Below the pieces are notes generated by a model. That model was not told the DNA's origin and made no database searches. It worked only from the letters and a program-made list of their open reading frames with translations. 64,000 bases of DNA from Virgisporangium ochraceum. Its GTDB lineage: Bacteria > Actinomycetota > Actinomycetes > Mycobacteriales > Micromonosporaceae. The stretch is from positions 1 through 64,000 of the forward strand of contig NZ_BOPH01000005.1 in NCBI RefSeq assembly GCF_016863655.1. Direction: 5' to 3'. Positions 42,515 to 52,109 of the stretch are shown piece by piece (within the stretch, counting starts at the first letter, position 1; the number at the start of each line of letters is the position of its first letter). The translations under genes were made by a program, and so were the position numbers.

Positions 42515-44248
42515 TCAGCGGTCGCGGGTCCACTCGGCGAGCCGCTCGGCGGTCGCCGCCGTGTCGGCGTGGTCCGGGCCCAGGGTCGCCGTCCGCACCT
42601 GGAGAACCTGCTCCAGGAGCGCGACGGCGTCGTCGCCGCGGCCGTCGGCAAGGTAGGCGACCGCGAGGCGCTCGGTGGCGTCCAGGGTCTGTGGGTGGCC
42701 GGGTCCGTCCAGCTCGGCCAGTCCCGCGACGACCCGCTCGTGCGTCGCGACCGCCGCGGTGGTGTCGCCGGCGTCACCCTGGCTGGCGGCGAGCCGTCCG
42801 ACCGCGATCAGGGTGGCCCGGTGCCGCGGGCCGTGCAGCCGCTCGCCGGTGTCGACGAGGTGCTGCCAGTACTCGATCGCGGCCGCGGACAGCCCGGCCC
42901 GTTCGAGGGCGATGCCGGCCCGCCACAACAACTCGTGCGGTTCGGGCCGCCACAGCGGATCACCGTCGAGCCGGGCGAGGAAGACGGCGTTGGCCCGTAG
43001 CACCTGCACGTGAACCGCGTACCGGGGGTAGGCGTCGTCGTCGGGCCACGTGTCGAGCACGGCGTCCGCCGCGGCCCGGGCCGCGTCGTCACGGACGTCC
43101 GCGGGCAGGTTCTTCCGGACCGCGTGAGCGGTGTCCGGGTGCATCCGCACCGCCCAGGCACCCAGCCGCCGGTCATGGTCGACGAGGCCGTACCGGTGCA
43201 GCACGGTCGCGGCCCGGATGCCGGTGGCCGCGTTTCCCGGCTCGCCGCCGGTCAGGAAGCCCACGAGGGCGGCGTTCGCCCAGACCGCCACGGGCTGCCC
43301 GGCGGGGTCGAGCACCGCGGCCATCCGGAGGGCGGGCAGCGTCCGCCCGGTCGGTCGGTACCGGTGCGCGGCATCGACCGCGAGCAGCACGGCGGCCTCC
43401 GCGGGGTCGACCACGGTCTTGCGCCGGTCGATCCACCGCTGCAGGTAGTCGCCGCAGGCGACCCGCTCGGCGCGGAGGTAGCTGACGGCCCGGTGCAGGG
43501 CCAGCGGGAGGTGTCCGAGCTCGGCCACGAGGTCGGCCGCGTCGTCGTCGACGAGCTTGCAGTCGGTCAGGTACTCGTGTGCCTCCGCCGCCGTGAACGG
43601 GCCGACCTCCACGCGGGTCCACCGCTCCGGTTGCGCGCCGGTGACCGGCGCGGTGGTGGTGGCCACGACCCAGCCGCTCTCCGTGCGGTTGCCCGGCCGC
43701 CACCCGTCGAGCGACGCGAGGTCGGTGACGCCGTCGAAGACGACGAGCCACCGGCGGTCGGTCTCCTCCAGCCACGCGACGAGCGCCCGGGCGTCGACGG
43801 ACACGTCGGTTCCGGTGACGCCGGGCGCGTCGACCTGGTACGCGGCCAGCGCGAACGCGGTGACCACCGAGGCCGGCGCGGCGGCGTCGACCCAGACCAC
43901 GAGGTCGGCACCGGACCCGGTCGCCTCATGGGCGACGGCGGCCGCCAGCTGGGTGGTTCCGGTGCCGCCGGTGCCGTGGAGCACGACGTCGTTCCCGGCC
44001 TCCCGCGCCTTGGTCATCTCCGCCTGGACGCCGGTGCGCGGCTGGAACGCCGGCGCCAGGGCCGGTACGCGTCCCACGGTGACCTCCGCCGCGTGGCCGG
44101 CGCGACCCGGCACGAGCACGAGGGCACCCACCGCGAGCGACACCCCGCCGACGATCACCGCCCACGGCGGCCAGTCCGTGAACTGCGTCAGGAGGCCCAC
44201 AGCGACGACCGCCAGCAGGAGCACCTGCAGGCCCCGGTTTCGACGCAT
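42515..44248 (-). CDS. membrane-anchored NB-ARC-like protein with TPRs and an altered P-loop
   Basis: A 577-residue protein: two N-terminal helices (about 7-48), an NB-ARC-like core starting at PAFQPRTGVQAEMTKA, and TPR-like helices at the end (TLIAVGRLAASQGDAG, LDATERLAVAYLADGRGD). The P-loop reads GTGGTGTTQLA where the family has GxGGxGKTxLA: the nucleotide-binding Lys is Thr (codon ACC). Walker-B-like RWLVVFDGV and the GHLPLALHRAVSYL helix are kept. ATP hydrolysis is therefore doubtful, and it may be a scaffold. Partner unknown. Confidence 0.75.
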   Translation of the reverse strand: MRRNRGLQVLLLAVVAVGLLTQFTDWPPWAVIVGGVSLAVGALVLVPGRAGHAAEVTVGRVPALAPAFQPRTGVQAEMTKAREAGNDVVLHGTGGTGTTQLAAAVAHEATGSGADLVVWVDAAAPASVVTAFALAAYQVDAPGVTGTDVSVDARALVAWLEETDRRWLVVFDGVTDLASLDGWRPGNRTESGWVVATTTAPVTGAQPERWTRVEVGPFTAAEAHEYLTDCKLVDDDAADLVAELGHLPLALHRAVSYLRAERVACGDYLQRWIDRRKTVVDPAEAAVLLAVDAAHRYRPTGRTLPALRMAAVLDPAGQPVAVWANAALVGFLTGGEPGNAATGIRAATVLHRYGLVDHDRRLGAWAVRMHPDTAHAVRKNLPADVRDDAARAAADAVLDTWPDDDAYPRYAVHVQVLRANAVFLARLDGDPLWRPEPHELLWRAGIALERAGLSAAAIEYWQHLVDTGERLHGPRHRATLIAVGRLAASQGDAGDTTAAVATHERVVAGLAELDGPGHPQTLDATERLAVAYLADGRGDDAVALLEQVLQVRTATLGPDHADTAATAERLAEWTRDR

Positions 44249-44302
44249 CGGCGAACCCCCTGCGGTCGGGTACCGGGATTCTATGCATCGAAGTCCGTCA
44301 CG

Positions 44303-44755
44303 TCAGGTGTCCGGACCGTCGTGCAGGAACGTCAGGACGGCGCGCACGCGGCGGTGGTCGTCGGTGTTGTCGGCGGGCAGGTCCAGCTTGGTGAAGATCG
44401 AGTTGATGTGCTTGCCGACGACCTTCTCGCTGATCATCAGCAGGCGCGTGATCGCCGTGTTGAAGCGGCCCTCGGCCATCAGCCCCAGCACCTCGCGCTC
44501 GCGCGGGGTGAGGCGCGCCAGCGGGCTGCGCCGCCGGGTGAGCAGGTGGCGGACCACCTCGGGGTCGATCACGCAGCCGCCGCCGGCGACCCGCTCCATC
44601 GCCTCGACGAAGTCGCCCACCTGGAGGACCCGGTCCTTGAGCAGGTAGCCGACGCCGCCGTGCCCATTCCGCCGGTGCCGGTCGCGTCGAACAGGGCCGC
44701 GGCGTAGGCCGTGGCGACGTACTGGCACCAGCAGGCCGGGGCGTGGCGGCGCCGG
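44303..44755 (-). pseudogene. truncated NarL-type response regulator
   Basis: Residues from GGVGYLLKDRVLQVGDF through LARLTPREREVLGLMAEG to the stop at 44303 align well with the intact regulator at 59903. Upstream, QYVATAYAAALFDATGTGG is readable only in another frame, and GLLV only in a third. The phospho-acceptor half of the receiver is absent. At least two frame lesions plus a 5' deletion make it non-functional. Confidence 0.75.
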
Positions 44756-44794
44756 CCCTGTGACCACCGTGCTCGCGTCGTTGTACCTGACGCC

Positions 44795-44867
44795 GCTGGT
44801 GGCGCGGTGCTGGCCGGCTATGCGGCCGTGGCGCTGGCCTGTGGAGCTGTCCGGCTGACGCGCGACC

Positions 44868-44878
<11 letters not shown>
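44795..44878 (+). pseudogene. possible remnant of an ABC-2 permease C-terminus
   Basis: GAVLAGYAAVALACGAVRL and TRDL before a TGA at 44876-44878 look like the last helix and charged end of a DrrB-type permease. The reading frame cannot be extended upstream with sense. It abuts the decayed regulator and overlaps the oxidoreductase 3' end. Confidence 0.3.
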
Positions 44879-45841
<963 letters not shown>

Positions 45842-45845
<4 letters not shown>

Positions 45846-46069
45846 GTCTCGTCCTCCTCGGAGGGGTACTCGAACACGTCGTCGAGGGCGGCGCCGAACA
45901 CGCGCGCGATCCGGAACGCCATCTCCAGCGAGGGCGAGTAGCGGCCCTGTTCGATGGCGATGAGCGTCTGCCGGGTGACGCCGATGCGGTCGGCGAGGTC
46001 GGCCTGCGTCATCTCGTCGTGGGCGAAGCGCAGGGCCCGGATGCGGTTGGTGACGCGGGTCGGTTTCAC
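45842..46069 (-). CDS. small XRE family regulator
   Basis: A 75-residue protein that is essentially one HTH: MTQADLADRIGVTRQTLIAIEQGRYSPSLEMAFRIARVF over residues about 20-58, with an acidic end. Short XRE proteins of this YozG-like type often accompany a membrane protein. GTG 46069 overlaps the TGA of the membrane protein gene by 4 nt; GTG 46072 is an equal alternative. It overlaps the oxidoreductase ATG by 4 nt. Confidence 0.85.
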
Positions 46070-46491
46070 CACTGCGGGAGGCTCCCGCGGTAGGCGGCGA
46101 TCTTCGCGATGGAGCCGAGCAGCATCGACAGCGCGAAGCAGAGGTAGATCACGTTGGCGATCCAGAACCGGTGCCAGTCGGCCATCGCCATGAGCATCGC
46201 GGCGACCGCGCCGATCACCACGAACGCGTAGCCGACCTGGTCGCCGAGGCGGCCGATCGCCCGGTCACGCTCGTCGGTGACGAGCGACCCGCGCCGCACC
46301 GTGTTCACCACGATCTCGATGACGATCGAGGCCACGATCGCGGCGACGATCGACCACAGCAGCGGCGCCTCGTACGGCACCCCGGTGAGCGGGCGCCCGT
46401 CGGCCCGGGTCAGAACGACCACCACGTACGCGATGTAGGCCGCGACGCCCGCCAGCATCCGGATCCACGCGCGCTTCTCTTCGAGCGACAT
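46066..46491 (-). CDS. four-helix membrane protein preceding the XRE regulator
   Basis: A 141-residue membrane protein: MSLEEKRAWIRMLAGVAAYIAYV, a second helix SIVAAIVASIVIEIV, a cytoplasmic loop with TDERDRAIGRLGDQVGY (a DUF2178-like motif) and two more helices. Membrane protein plus small XRE pairs are common and unassigned. The start 46491 is chosen because AAGGG lies upstream; the longer start at 46533 would lie inside the palindrome. Confidence 0.78.
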   Translation of the reverse strand: MSLEEKRAWIRMLAGVAAYIAYVVVVLTRADGRPLTGVPYEAPLLWSIVAAIVASIVIEIVVNTVRRGSLVTDERDRAIGRLGDQVGYAFVVIGAVAAMLMAMADWHRFWIANVIYLCFALSMLLGSIAKIAAYRGSLPQW

Positions 46492-46502
46492 GCCCGCCGC
46501 AC

Positions 46503-46538
46503 CCTTCGTGATGTACAGAATTTTTGACATCACGAAGG
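46503..46538. promoter_or_regulatory. long palindrome upstream of the membrane protein-XRE-QOR operon
   Basis: CCTTCGTGATGT (46503-46514) and ACATCACGAAGG (46527-46538) are a perfect 12-bp inverted repeat with a 12-nt AT-rich spacer. A further half-site ACATCAC occurs near 46574. It is likely the operator of the XRE protein. Confidence 0.7.
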
Positions 46539-46570
46539 TAGCGAATATTTGACCTCGTGTCTAGAAAGTT

Positions 46571-46972
46571 TTACATCACTCCGGGACGGCGGCGGGCCCG
46601 GATGCGGCGGTGGCTGATCCGCCAGCCGTCGGCGCGCCGCGCCAGCCGGTCTTCGTAGGTGACGCTGCCGCAGGTGCCGTCGGCGTTGACGCCGATCCCT
46701 TTGGACTGCGCGAGCACCTCGCCCCCGGGCAGCTCGGACAGCACGGTGTTGGTGACGTGATGGCCCACCGGGTTGGCGTCGCCCAGTTGCCGCGCCAGCT
46801 CGTACAGGGCCTCCAGTCCGTGGACCTCGCCGGCTCCGAAGTCGGTCAGGTCGAAGACCGCGTCGGCGTCGAACAGCTCGTCGCTGCGGTGCAGGCCGCC
46901 GTTGTCGACCAGGTGACCGTGACGCGCGATCAGCTCCACGATCGCCAGCCGGTCTTCGATCGCGATCGTCAT
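46571..46972 (-). CDS. SnoaL/NTF2-like protein
   Basis: A 133-residue cone-fold protein of the SnoaL_4 type: IEDRLAIVELIARHGHLVDNG, ELFDADAVFDLTDFG and a C-terminal ISHRRIRARRR. Family members are hydroxylases, isomerases or ligand binders; there is no specific evidence here. ATG 46972 follows GGAGGG. Divergent from TetR with two operators between. Confidence 0.78.
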   Translation of the reverse strand: MTIAIEDRLAIVELIARHGHLVDNGGLHRSDELFDADAVFDLTDFGAGEVHGLEALYELARQLGDANPVGHHVTNTVLSELPGGEVLAQSKGIGVNADGTCGSVTYEDRLARRADGWRISHRRIRARRRPGVM

Positions 46973-46990
46973 GACGCCCTCCAGCAGCAA

Positions 46991-47041
46991 GTGGGGAGTT
47001 CCCCGTTTCATCTGCCGGTAGACTAACGGGGACATCCCCAC
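46991..47041. promoter_or_regulatory. two TetR operators
   Basis: GTGGGGAGTTCCCCGT (46991-47006) and ACGGGGACATCCCCAC (47026-47041) are the same palindrome in opposite orientation, core GGGGA-N2-TCCCC, 35 bp apart. They lie between the SnoaL-like and tetR genes. Confidence 0.7.
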
Positions 47042-47056
47042 TTTTCCAGGAGCACC

Positions 47057-47593
47057 GTGCGGGCCGACGCGGCACGAAACCTCGACCTGCTGGTGGCGGC
47101 CGCCCGCGAACTGTTCTCCGAGCGCGGGCCCGACATCCCGCTCGACGAGGTCGCCCGCCGGGCCGGGGTGGGCAACGCCACGCTCTACCGGCACTTCCCC
47201 ACGCGGGGCGACCTGATCGTGGCCGTCTACGCCGACGAGGTGGAGGCGCTGTGCCGCCACGGCGTCGACCTGGCGGCGGCACCGGACCCGGGGGCGGCGC
47301 TGTTCGAGTGGCTGGACGCTTTCGTGGTCCACATCGCGGCGAAACGTCCCCTCGCGCTGGCGGTGACCGACAACGCCGACCAGCGACGGACCCGGCTCTT
47401 CGAGGAGTGGCACCGCGCGATCACCGACGTGGCCGCGCGGCTGTTCGGCCGGGCGGCCGCGGCCGGCGCGGTGCGCGACGGCCTGACGGTGCCGGACCTG
47501 CTCGCCCTGACCAGCGCCGCCGCGATCGCGAGCAGTGGCCCCGACCACGCCCGGAGCCTGCTCGCCCTGCTGCGGACCGGTCTGGAGCCCTGA
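47057..47593 (+). CDS. TetR family transcriptional regulator
   Basis: A 178-residue repressor, SbtR-like, similar to the one at 16567: MRADAARNLDLLVAAARELF, HTH IPLDEVARRAGVGNATLYRHFPTR. It likely binds the two GGGGA-N2-TCCCC palindromes and represses itself and the SnoaL-like gene. GTG start. Convergent with the DivIVA-like gene, 3 bp apart. Confidence 0.88.
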   Translation: MRADAARNLDLLVAAARELFSERGPDIPLDEVARRAGVGNATLYRHFPTRGDLIVAVYADEVEALCRHGVDLAAAPDPGAALFEWLDAFVVHIAAKRPLALAVTDNADQRRTRLFEEWHRAITDVAARLFGRAAAAGAVRDGLTVPDLLALTSAAAIASSGPDHARSLLALLRTGLEP

Positions 47594-47596
47594 GGA

Positions 47597-49414
47597 CTAC
47601 TCCCCGCGGGCGCCCTGCGGGGTGGGCCGGCGGTCGAGGACACCGGGCTGGCGCTGCGGCAGCGGAACCGCCGCGTGCTCCCGTGACTCGCGCAACGCGT
47701 TGCCCTGCTCGCGCAGGGCCTCGGCCCGCTCACGCACGGCCTGCTCGCGCCAGTCGAGCGCCTGCTCACGCTGCCCCTGATCGCGGTGCGCCTGCTCGCG
47801 CTGACTCTCGTCGCGGTGGCCCTCGTCGCGGTGGCCCTCGTCGTGGTGGCCCTGCTCGCGCTGGCTCTCGTCGCGGTGGCCCTGATCGCGGAGGCCCTGG
47901 TCGCGGTGCGCGGCCTCGCGCTGCGCCGGCTCCCGGTGGGCGGGCTCGTGCTGCGCGGGCTCGTGGTTCGCCGCCCCGGCCGACGCACCCGCGTCGGACC
48001 GCTCGCGCTGCGCCAGCTCCTGCGCCCCGCCCTGCGCTTCTGACGACCCGCGCTGCACCTCGGACGGTCCGCGCTGCGCCGGCAGGCTCGCGCCGTTCCC
48101 GCGCAGCACGTGGTCGGTGACGCCGTTGTCGCGCAGGATGTGGTCGGTGCCGCCGTTCTCGCGCGCCGTGCGGTCGCCCGCGCCGTTCTCGCGCGGATCG
48201 ACGTCGGCGTTCTCACGCGGGGTGACCTGCGGGTACTCGCCCGTGTCGCCGCCCGCCGCCGCGGCCAGAACCGCCGCCGCTGCCAGCTCCGCGACCCGCT
48301 TCGCCTCGCTCTTGACCCGGGCGCGCACGTCCTTGGCGTGCCGGTCGGCGTTGTCGGCGGCGCGGCGCGTCTCGTCGAGGCGCTTCATCTCGCTGGCCAG
48401 GTCCTGCCGGAGCGCGGCGAGCCGCTCGCGGAGCCGGTTGACCTCCGCCTCGGTGGTCTCCCGCTCCTGGTGGGACTCGGCGAGCCGCTGCTGCGCGGAG
48501 TCGAGTTCGGCCTGCATCGCCACGCGGGTGCGCCGGCGGGCCTCGATCTCCTGCTCGACCGCGGCCAGCTCCTGTGCCCGGATCGTGGCCTGCTCGTCGG
48601 CGCGCTGACGCACGTCGTCGGAGTACTGCTGCGCCTCGGTGTGCATCGCGACGATCTTCTGGCTGGCGGCGTTGCGCCGGTCTTCGATCTCGCGCTCGAA
48701 CTCGCCCCGGAACTGGGCTATCTCCTCCTGCGTCCGGGCGTGCGCGGCCTGGGACTCGCGCTCGGCCTGCGCCTGCGCGGCCTCGATCATGGCCTTCGAC
48801 CGGGCCCGCGCGTGCTCCAGCTCGCGGTTGCTCTGTTCGCTGAGCCGGGCCGCCTCCTGCTCGGCGCGGTCGCGGGTCGCCTCGGCCTCCGACCGGAGCC
48901 GCTCGGCCAGGCTGGTCATGTCGTCGATCTCGGCCTGCGCGGCGGCCCGGCGCAGCTCCGCGGTCTGCTGGAGCTCGGCGCGCCGGTTGGCGACCTCGGT
49001 CTCGTACTCCTGCACGATCCGGGTGGCCCGCTCGTGGGCCTCGGCCAGCACCCGCTCGGCGTCGGCGCGATGGTTGGCGACCCGCTCGGACGCGGTCGAC
49101 GTGATCTGGGCGGCCTGCTTCTCCGCGTTTTGGAGGATCTGCTCGACCATCGGGCCGAGGTCCTTGAACGTGGCCTTGTCGATCTGCGGCGGCCGCTGCC
49201 GTAGCTCGGCCAGCTCGCTCTGCAGCTGCTGGATCTGCTGCGCCATCGCGTGGAACTGCTCACGGGCGCGCTCCCGCTCGGACACGAGCATCGAGATCTC
49301 GCTGTCGGCCCGGGACACGAACTGATCGACCTGGCGCTTGTCGTAGCCGCGCATCGCCTGATCGAACCTCTGCCCGGAAGCGTCCTCTCGAGCCCCGTTA
49401 CCGCCAGGAGACAT
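47597..49414 (-). CDS. DivIVA-like coiled-coil protein with a repetitive hydrophilic tail
   Basis: A 605-residue cytoskeletal-type protein. Residues about 15-60 are DivIVA-like (FDQAMRGYDKRQVDQFVSRADSEI), then a coiled coil runs to about 385 with many Glu/Arg/Gln/Ala. The tail 385-605 has an Asn-rich part (RENGG, LRDNGVTDHVLRGNG) and a His/Arg/Glu/Gln part (HRDEGHRDESQREQ-like 6-7-residue repeats). It resembles the filament-like polarity proteins of actinomycetes (Scy/FilP/DivIVA-related) and may act at hyphal tips. The tail is not expected in DivIVA. Confidence 0.8.
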   Translation of the reverse strand: MSPGGNGAREDASGQRFDQAMRGYDKRQVDQFVSRADSEISMLVSERERAREQFHAMAQQIQQLQSELAELRQRPPQIDKATFKDLGPMVEQILQNAEKQAAQITSTASERVANHRADAERVLAEAHERATRIVQEYETEVANRRAELQQTAELRRAAAQAEIDDMTSLAERLRSEAEATRDRAEQEAARLSEQSNRELEHARARSKAMIEAAQAQAERESQAAHARTQEEIAQFRGEFEREIEDRRNAASQKIVAMHTEAQQYSDDVRQRADEQATIRAQELAAVEQEIEARRRTRVAMQAELDSAQQRLAESHQERETTEAEVNRLRERLAALRQDLASEMKRLDETRRAADNADRHAKDVRARVKSEAKRVAELAAAAVLAAAAGGDTGEYPQVTPRENADVDPRENGAGDRTARENGGTDHILRDNGVTDHVLRGNGASLPAQRGPSEVQRGSSEAQGGAQELAQRERSDAGASAGAANHEPAQHEPAHREPAQREAAHRDQGLRDQGHRDESQREQGHHDEGHRDEGHRDESQREQAHRDQGQREQALDWREQAVRERAEALREQGNALRESREHAAVPLPQRQPGVLDRRPTPQGARGE

Positions 49415-49557
49415 CCGCCATCCTCCAACCCACTAGGCGGAGAGAACGCTACCGGGAGACCCCCGCCGACCGTCACCCCCGGGACGGTCCCAGTTCCATG
49501 CCGCGACGGACTCAATGAGGCCAGCTTCTGGCCGCTTGTGTGGATAGCGTGATTTCC

Positions 49558-50628
49558 GTGGACATCTCGACCAGGCAGCTCAACCGGACCTTCCTCCAGC
49601 GCCAGTTCCTGCTCGAGCCGTCGCGCGGGTCGGTGGCCGACGTGGTCGCGCACCTCGTGGCCCTGCAGGCACAGGAGACCGACGCCCCGTACATCGGGTT
49701 GTGGACCCGCATGGCCACGTTCGGTCACGCCGACCTCACCACGGCGCTCGTCGAGCGCGAGGTCGTGCGGGGCAGCCTGCTGCGCGTCACCCAGCACATC
49801 ACCAGCGGTGACGACTACCGCTGGCTCCGTCCGCTGCTCGCCCAGCGCCTCGGGAAGGCGGGGCTGTCGGCGTTCGCGCGCGACCTCGACGGCCTCGACC
49901 TCGCCGAGGTGGCCGCGGCCGGCCGCGACATCCTCGCCGGGCAGACGCTCACCCGGCCGGCGCTGGCGCGGCAGCTCGGCGAGCGGTATCCCGGCCGCTC
50001 GAACATGCCGCTGGCCTGGGCCGTGCAGCGTCACCTGCCGCTGGTCCACCCGCCGCCCACCGGGGTGTGGCGCCGGCGCGGGCACGTGGCGTGCGCGCTG
50101 GCCGAGGACTGGGTCGGTCCGCTGGAGGAGCGGCCGTCGCTGCGCACGCTGGTGTGGCGGTATCTCGCGTCGTGCGGGCCGGCGTCGGTCGCGGACCTGC
50201 AGGTCTGGTCGGGCCTGCGCCGGCTCAAGGCCGAGGTCGAGGCGCTGCGTCCGGAGCTCACGGTCTACCGGGACGCACGTGGGCGCGAACTTTTCGACAT
50301 TCCGGGCCTACCGGTCGCCGGCGGGGACGAGCCGGCCCCGGTGCGGTTCCTGCCCGAGTTCGACAACGCGGTGCTCAGCCACGACGACCGCAGCCGCATC
50401 GTGGCCGACGAGGACCGGCCACGCGTGTTCCCCGGCTACTCGATGGTGCACGCCACGTTTCTGGTCGACGGGTTCGTCGCCGGCATCTGGGAGCTGGCGG
50501 GAGGCGAGTTGCGCGTCACCCCGTTCCGTCCCCTCGCATCCGACGACGCCGACGCCGTCCGCGCGGAGGCCGACCGGCTCCTGCCGTTCCTCGATCTGGG
50601 CGACGGAGCCCGGGTGGTGTTCGCCTAG
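49558..50628 (+). CDS. winged-helix DNA-binding protein (AlkZ/YcaQ-like, HTH_42)
   Basis: A 356-residue protein: TRQLNRTFLQRQFLLEP, VVAHLVALQAQETDAPYIGLW and LPEFDNAVLSHDDRSRI are the family blocks. HTH_42 proteins include DNA glycosylases AlkZ and AlkX that remove bulky or crosslinking lesions; the exact specificity is unknown. A QxQ-type catalytic motif is present as LQAQ. GTG 49558 lies 7 nt after TAGCGT (49545-49550), so the GTG at 49540 lies in the promoter. Its stop overlaps the convergent CheW gene by 4 bp. Confidence 0.8.
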   Translation: MDISTRQLNRTFLQRQFLLEPSRGSVADVVAHLVALQAQETDAPYIGLWTRMATFGHADLTTALVEREVVRGSLLRVTQHITSGDDYRWLRPLLAQRLGKAGLSAFARDLDGLDLAEVAAAGRDILAGQTLTRPALARQLGERYPGRSNMPLAWAVQRHLPLVHPPPTGVWRRRGHVACALAEDWVGPLEERPSLRTLVWRYLASCGPASVADLQVWSGLRRLKAEVEALRPELTVYRDARGRELFDIPGLPVAGGDEPAPVRFLPEFDNAVLSHDDRSRIVADEDRPRVFPGYSMVHATFLVDGFVAGIWELAGGELRVTPFRPLASDDADAVRAEADRLLPFLDLGDGARVVFA

Positions 50629-52109
50629 TACGCCATTCCGACGGCCCGGAGGTCCACGTTGGGGAGCATGCGGGACTGTTCGCCGTCGCCGACCTCGACC
50701 AGCGGGCTGGTGCCCAGCACGGCGTGCATCTGCAGCTCGCCCTGCGGCGGCTGCTCCCACACCGACTCCTCGATGGCGCGCAGCGCCGGCACCGCGAACC
50801 CGACGTAGCCCTTGCTCGACTCGACCAGCAGCACCCGCGCGCCTTCCCGCTCGGGCGGCTCGCCGCGGCCGAGCAGGGTCGGCAGGCACACCAGCGGGAT
50901 CGCGGTGCCGCGGTGGATGAACACGCCCTGCACCGCGCCACCCGCGGTGATCGGGATGAGGTCCTCCGGGTACGACAGGATCTCGGTGATGTAGGCGAGC
51001 GGCGTGGCGACGTCGGTGCCGGCGTTGTAGGTGAGGTACTTGCGCACCACCTTGAGCACCGTGCCGTCGCCGGTCTCCTCTTCCTCCTCGGGCTTCTCCT
51101 GGGGCTGGAAGAGCTTCGTCGACTCGCTGCCGCCGACCGGCAGGCCGAGCGCGGCCAGCGTGTCGAGCTCCTCGCTGGCGCGGATCGCGGCGCCGTCGAG
51201 CAGCAGGTACGGGTCGGTGCCCGAGTCCGACAGGATCCCTTCGAGGTATCCCGAGGCCGGCAGGCCCGACTCGGGCAGGGGGAGGACGTCCTCGGGCGGT
51301 GCCGGCACGATCCGGACGACGTCCGACACCGACAGCACGATCAGGCCGCGCTCGAAGTTCAACGCGACGCCGCGCTCCGCACCGCCGACCGGGAGCGAGC
51401 CCAGGCCGAGGAACGCCAGCGGGTCGATGACCGGCACCTCGTGGTCGCCGAGCCGCACCACTCCCCGCACGCTGGGACCGTCGAGCGGTGACGACTTGAC
51501 CAGCAGCTCGGGGATCACCGAGTGCACGTAGGTCACGTCGATGCACAGGCCGAACGGCTCGCACCGCAGGAGCATCACGGTGCGGTCCGGTGCCTCGATC
51601 GCGCCGGACCGGCCCGGGCCGTTGTGACCGCTGCCGGTGTCCTTGACCACGGGCATACCGGGCAGCGCCTGCACGGCCGCGCTGTCGAGAACGCAGACGA
51701 CGGTGTCGGCCCGCTCGAAGCTGAGCGAGAACAGGGGCAGGCTGCTGCCGCCGACCGCGTGCTCGAACAGTTCGTCGGGCTCGACGCGCACGACCCCGTG
51801 CACGTCGGTGGCGAGCAGCCCGAACGCGTGCCCCTCGTGCGCGACGATGACGATGACGTCCATCAACGACGCGTTGTCCATCCCGAGCACCAGCCGCAGG
51901 TCGACCACGGGAATGACCTGGTGCCGCAGGTTGACGGCGCCCGCGAGGCCGGGCGCGCTGGCCAGCAGCGGCTCGAACGACGGCGGGCAGGGGATCACTT
52001 CGCGCAGCTCCGACAGCGGAAGCGCAACCTGCACGTCGTTGACCGTGAAGACGCCGTACAGGCCGGCCGCCGACTCGGTGCTGACCGCCGCCGCCGTCAC
52101 GGCGCTCAC
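50625..52109 (-). CDS. triple CheW-domain chemotaxis scaffold
   Basis: A 494-residue protein with three CheW-like domains: about 15-155 ([41 protein letters not shown]), about 170-320 ([36 protein letters not shown]) and about 345-490 ([30 protein letters not shown]). An acidic linker [11 protein letters not shown] separates two of them. It should link receptors to CheA; no CheA is in the window. GTG start overlaps the receptor stop, so it is co-expressed with it. Confidence 0.85.
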   Translation of the reverse strand: MSAVTAAAVSTESAAGLYGVFTVNDVQVALPLSELREVIPCPPSFEPLLASAPGLAGAVNLRHQVIPVVDLRLVLGMDNASLMDVIVIVAHEGHAFGLLATDVHGVVRVEPDELFEHAVGGSSLPLFSLSFERADTVVCVLDSAAVQALPGMPVVKDTGSGHNGPGRSGAIEAPDRTVMLLRCEPFGLCIDVTYVHSVIPELLVKSSPLDGPSVRGVVRLGDHEVPVIDPLAFLGLGSLPVGGAERGVALNFERGLIVLSVSDVVRIVPAPPEDVLPLPESGLPASGYLEGILSDSGTDPYLLLDGAAIRASEELDTLAALGLPVGGSESTKLFQPQEKPEEEEETGDGTVLKVVRKYLTYNAGTDVATPLAYITEILSYPEDLIPITAGGAVQGVFIHRGTAIPLVCLPTLLGRGEPPEREGARVLLVESSKGYVGFAVPALRAIEESVWEQPPQGELQMHAVLGTSPLVEVGDGEQSRMLPNVDLRAVGMAY

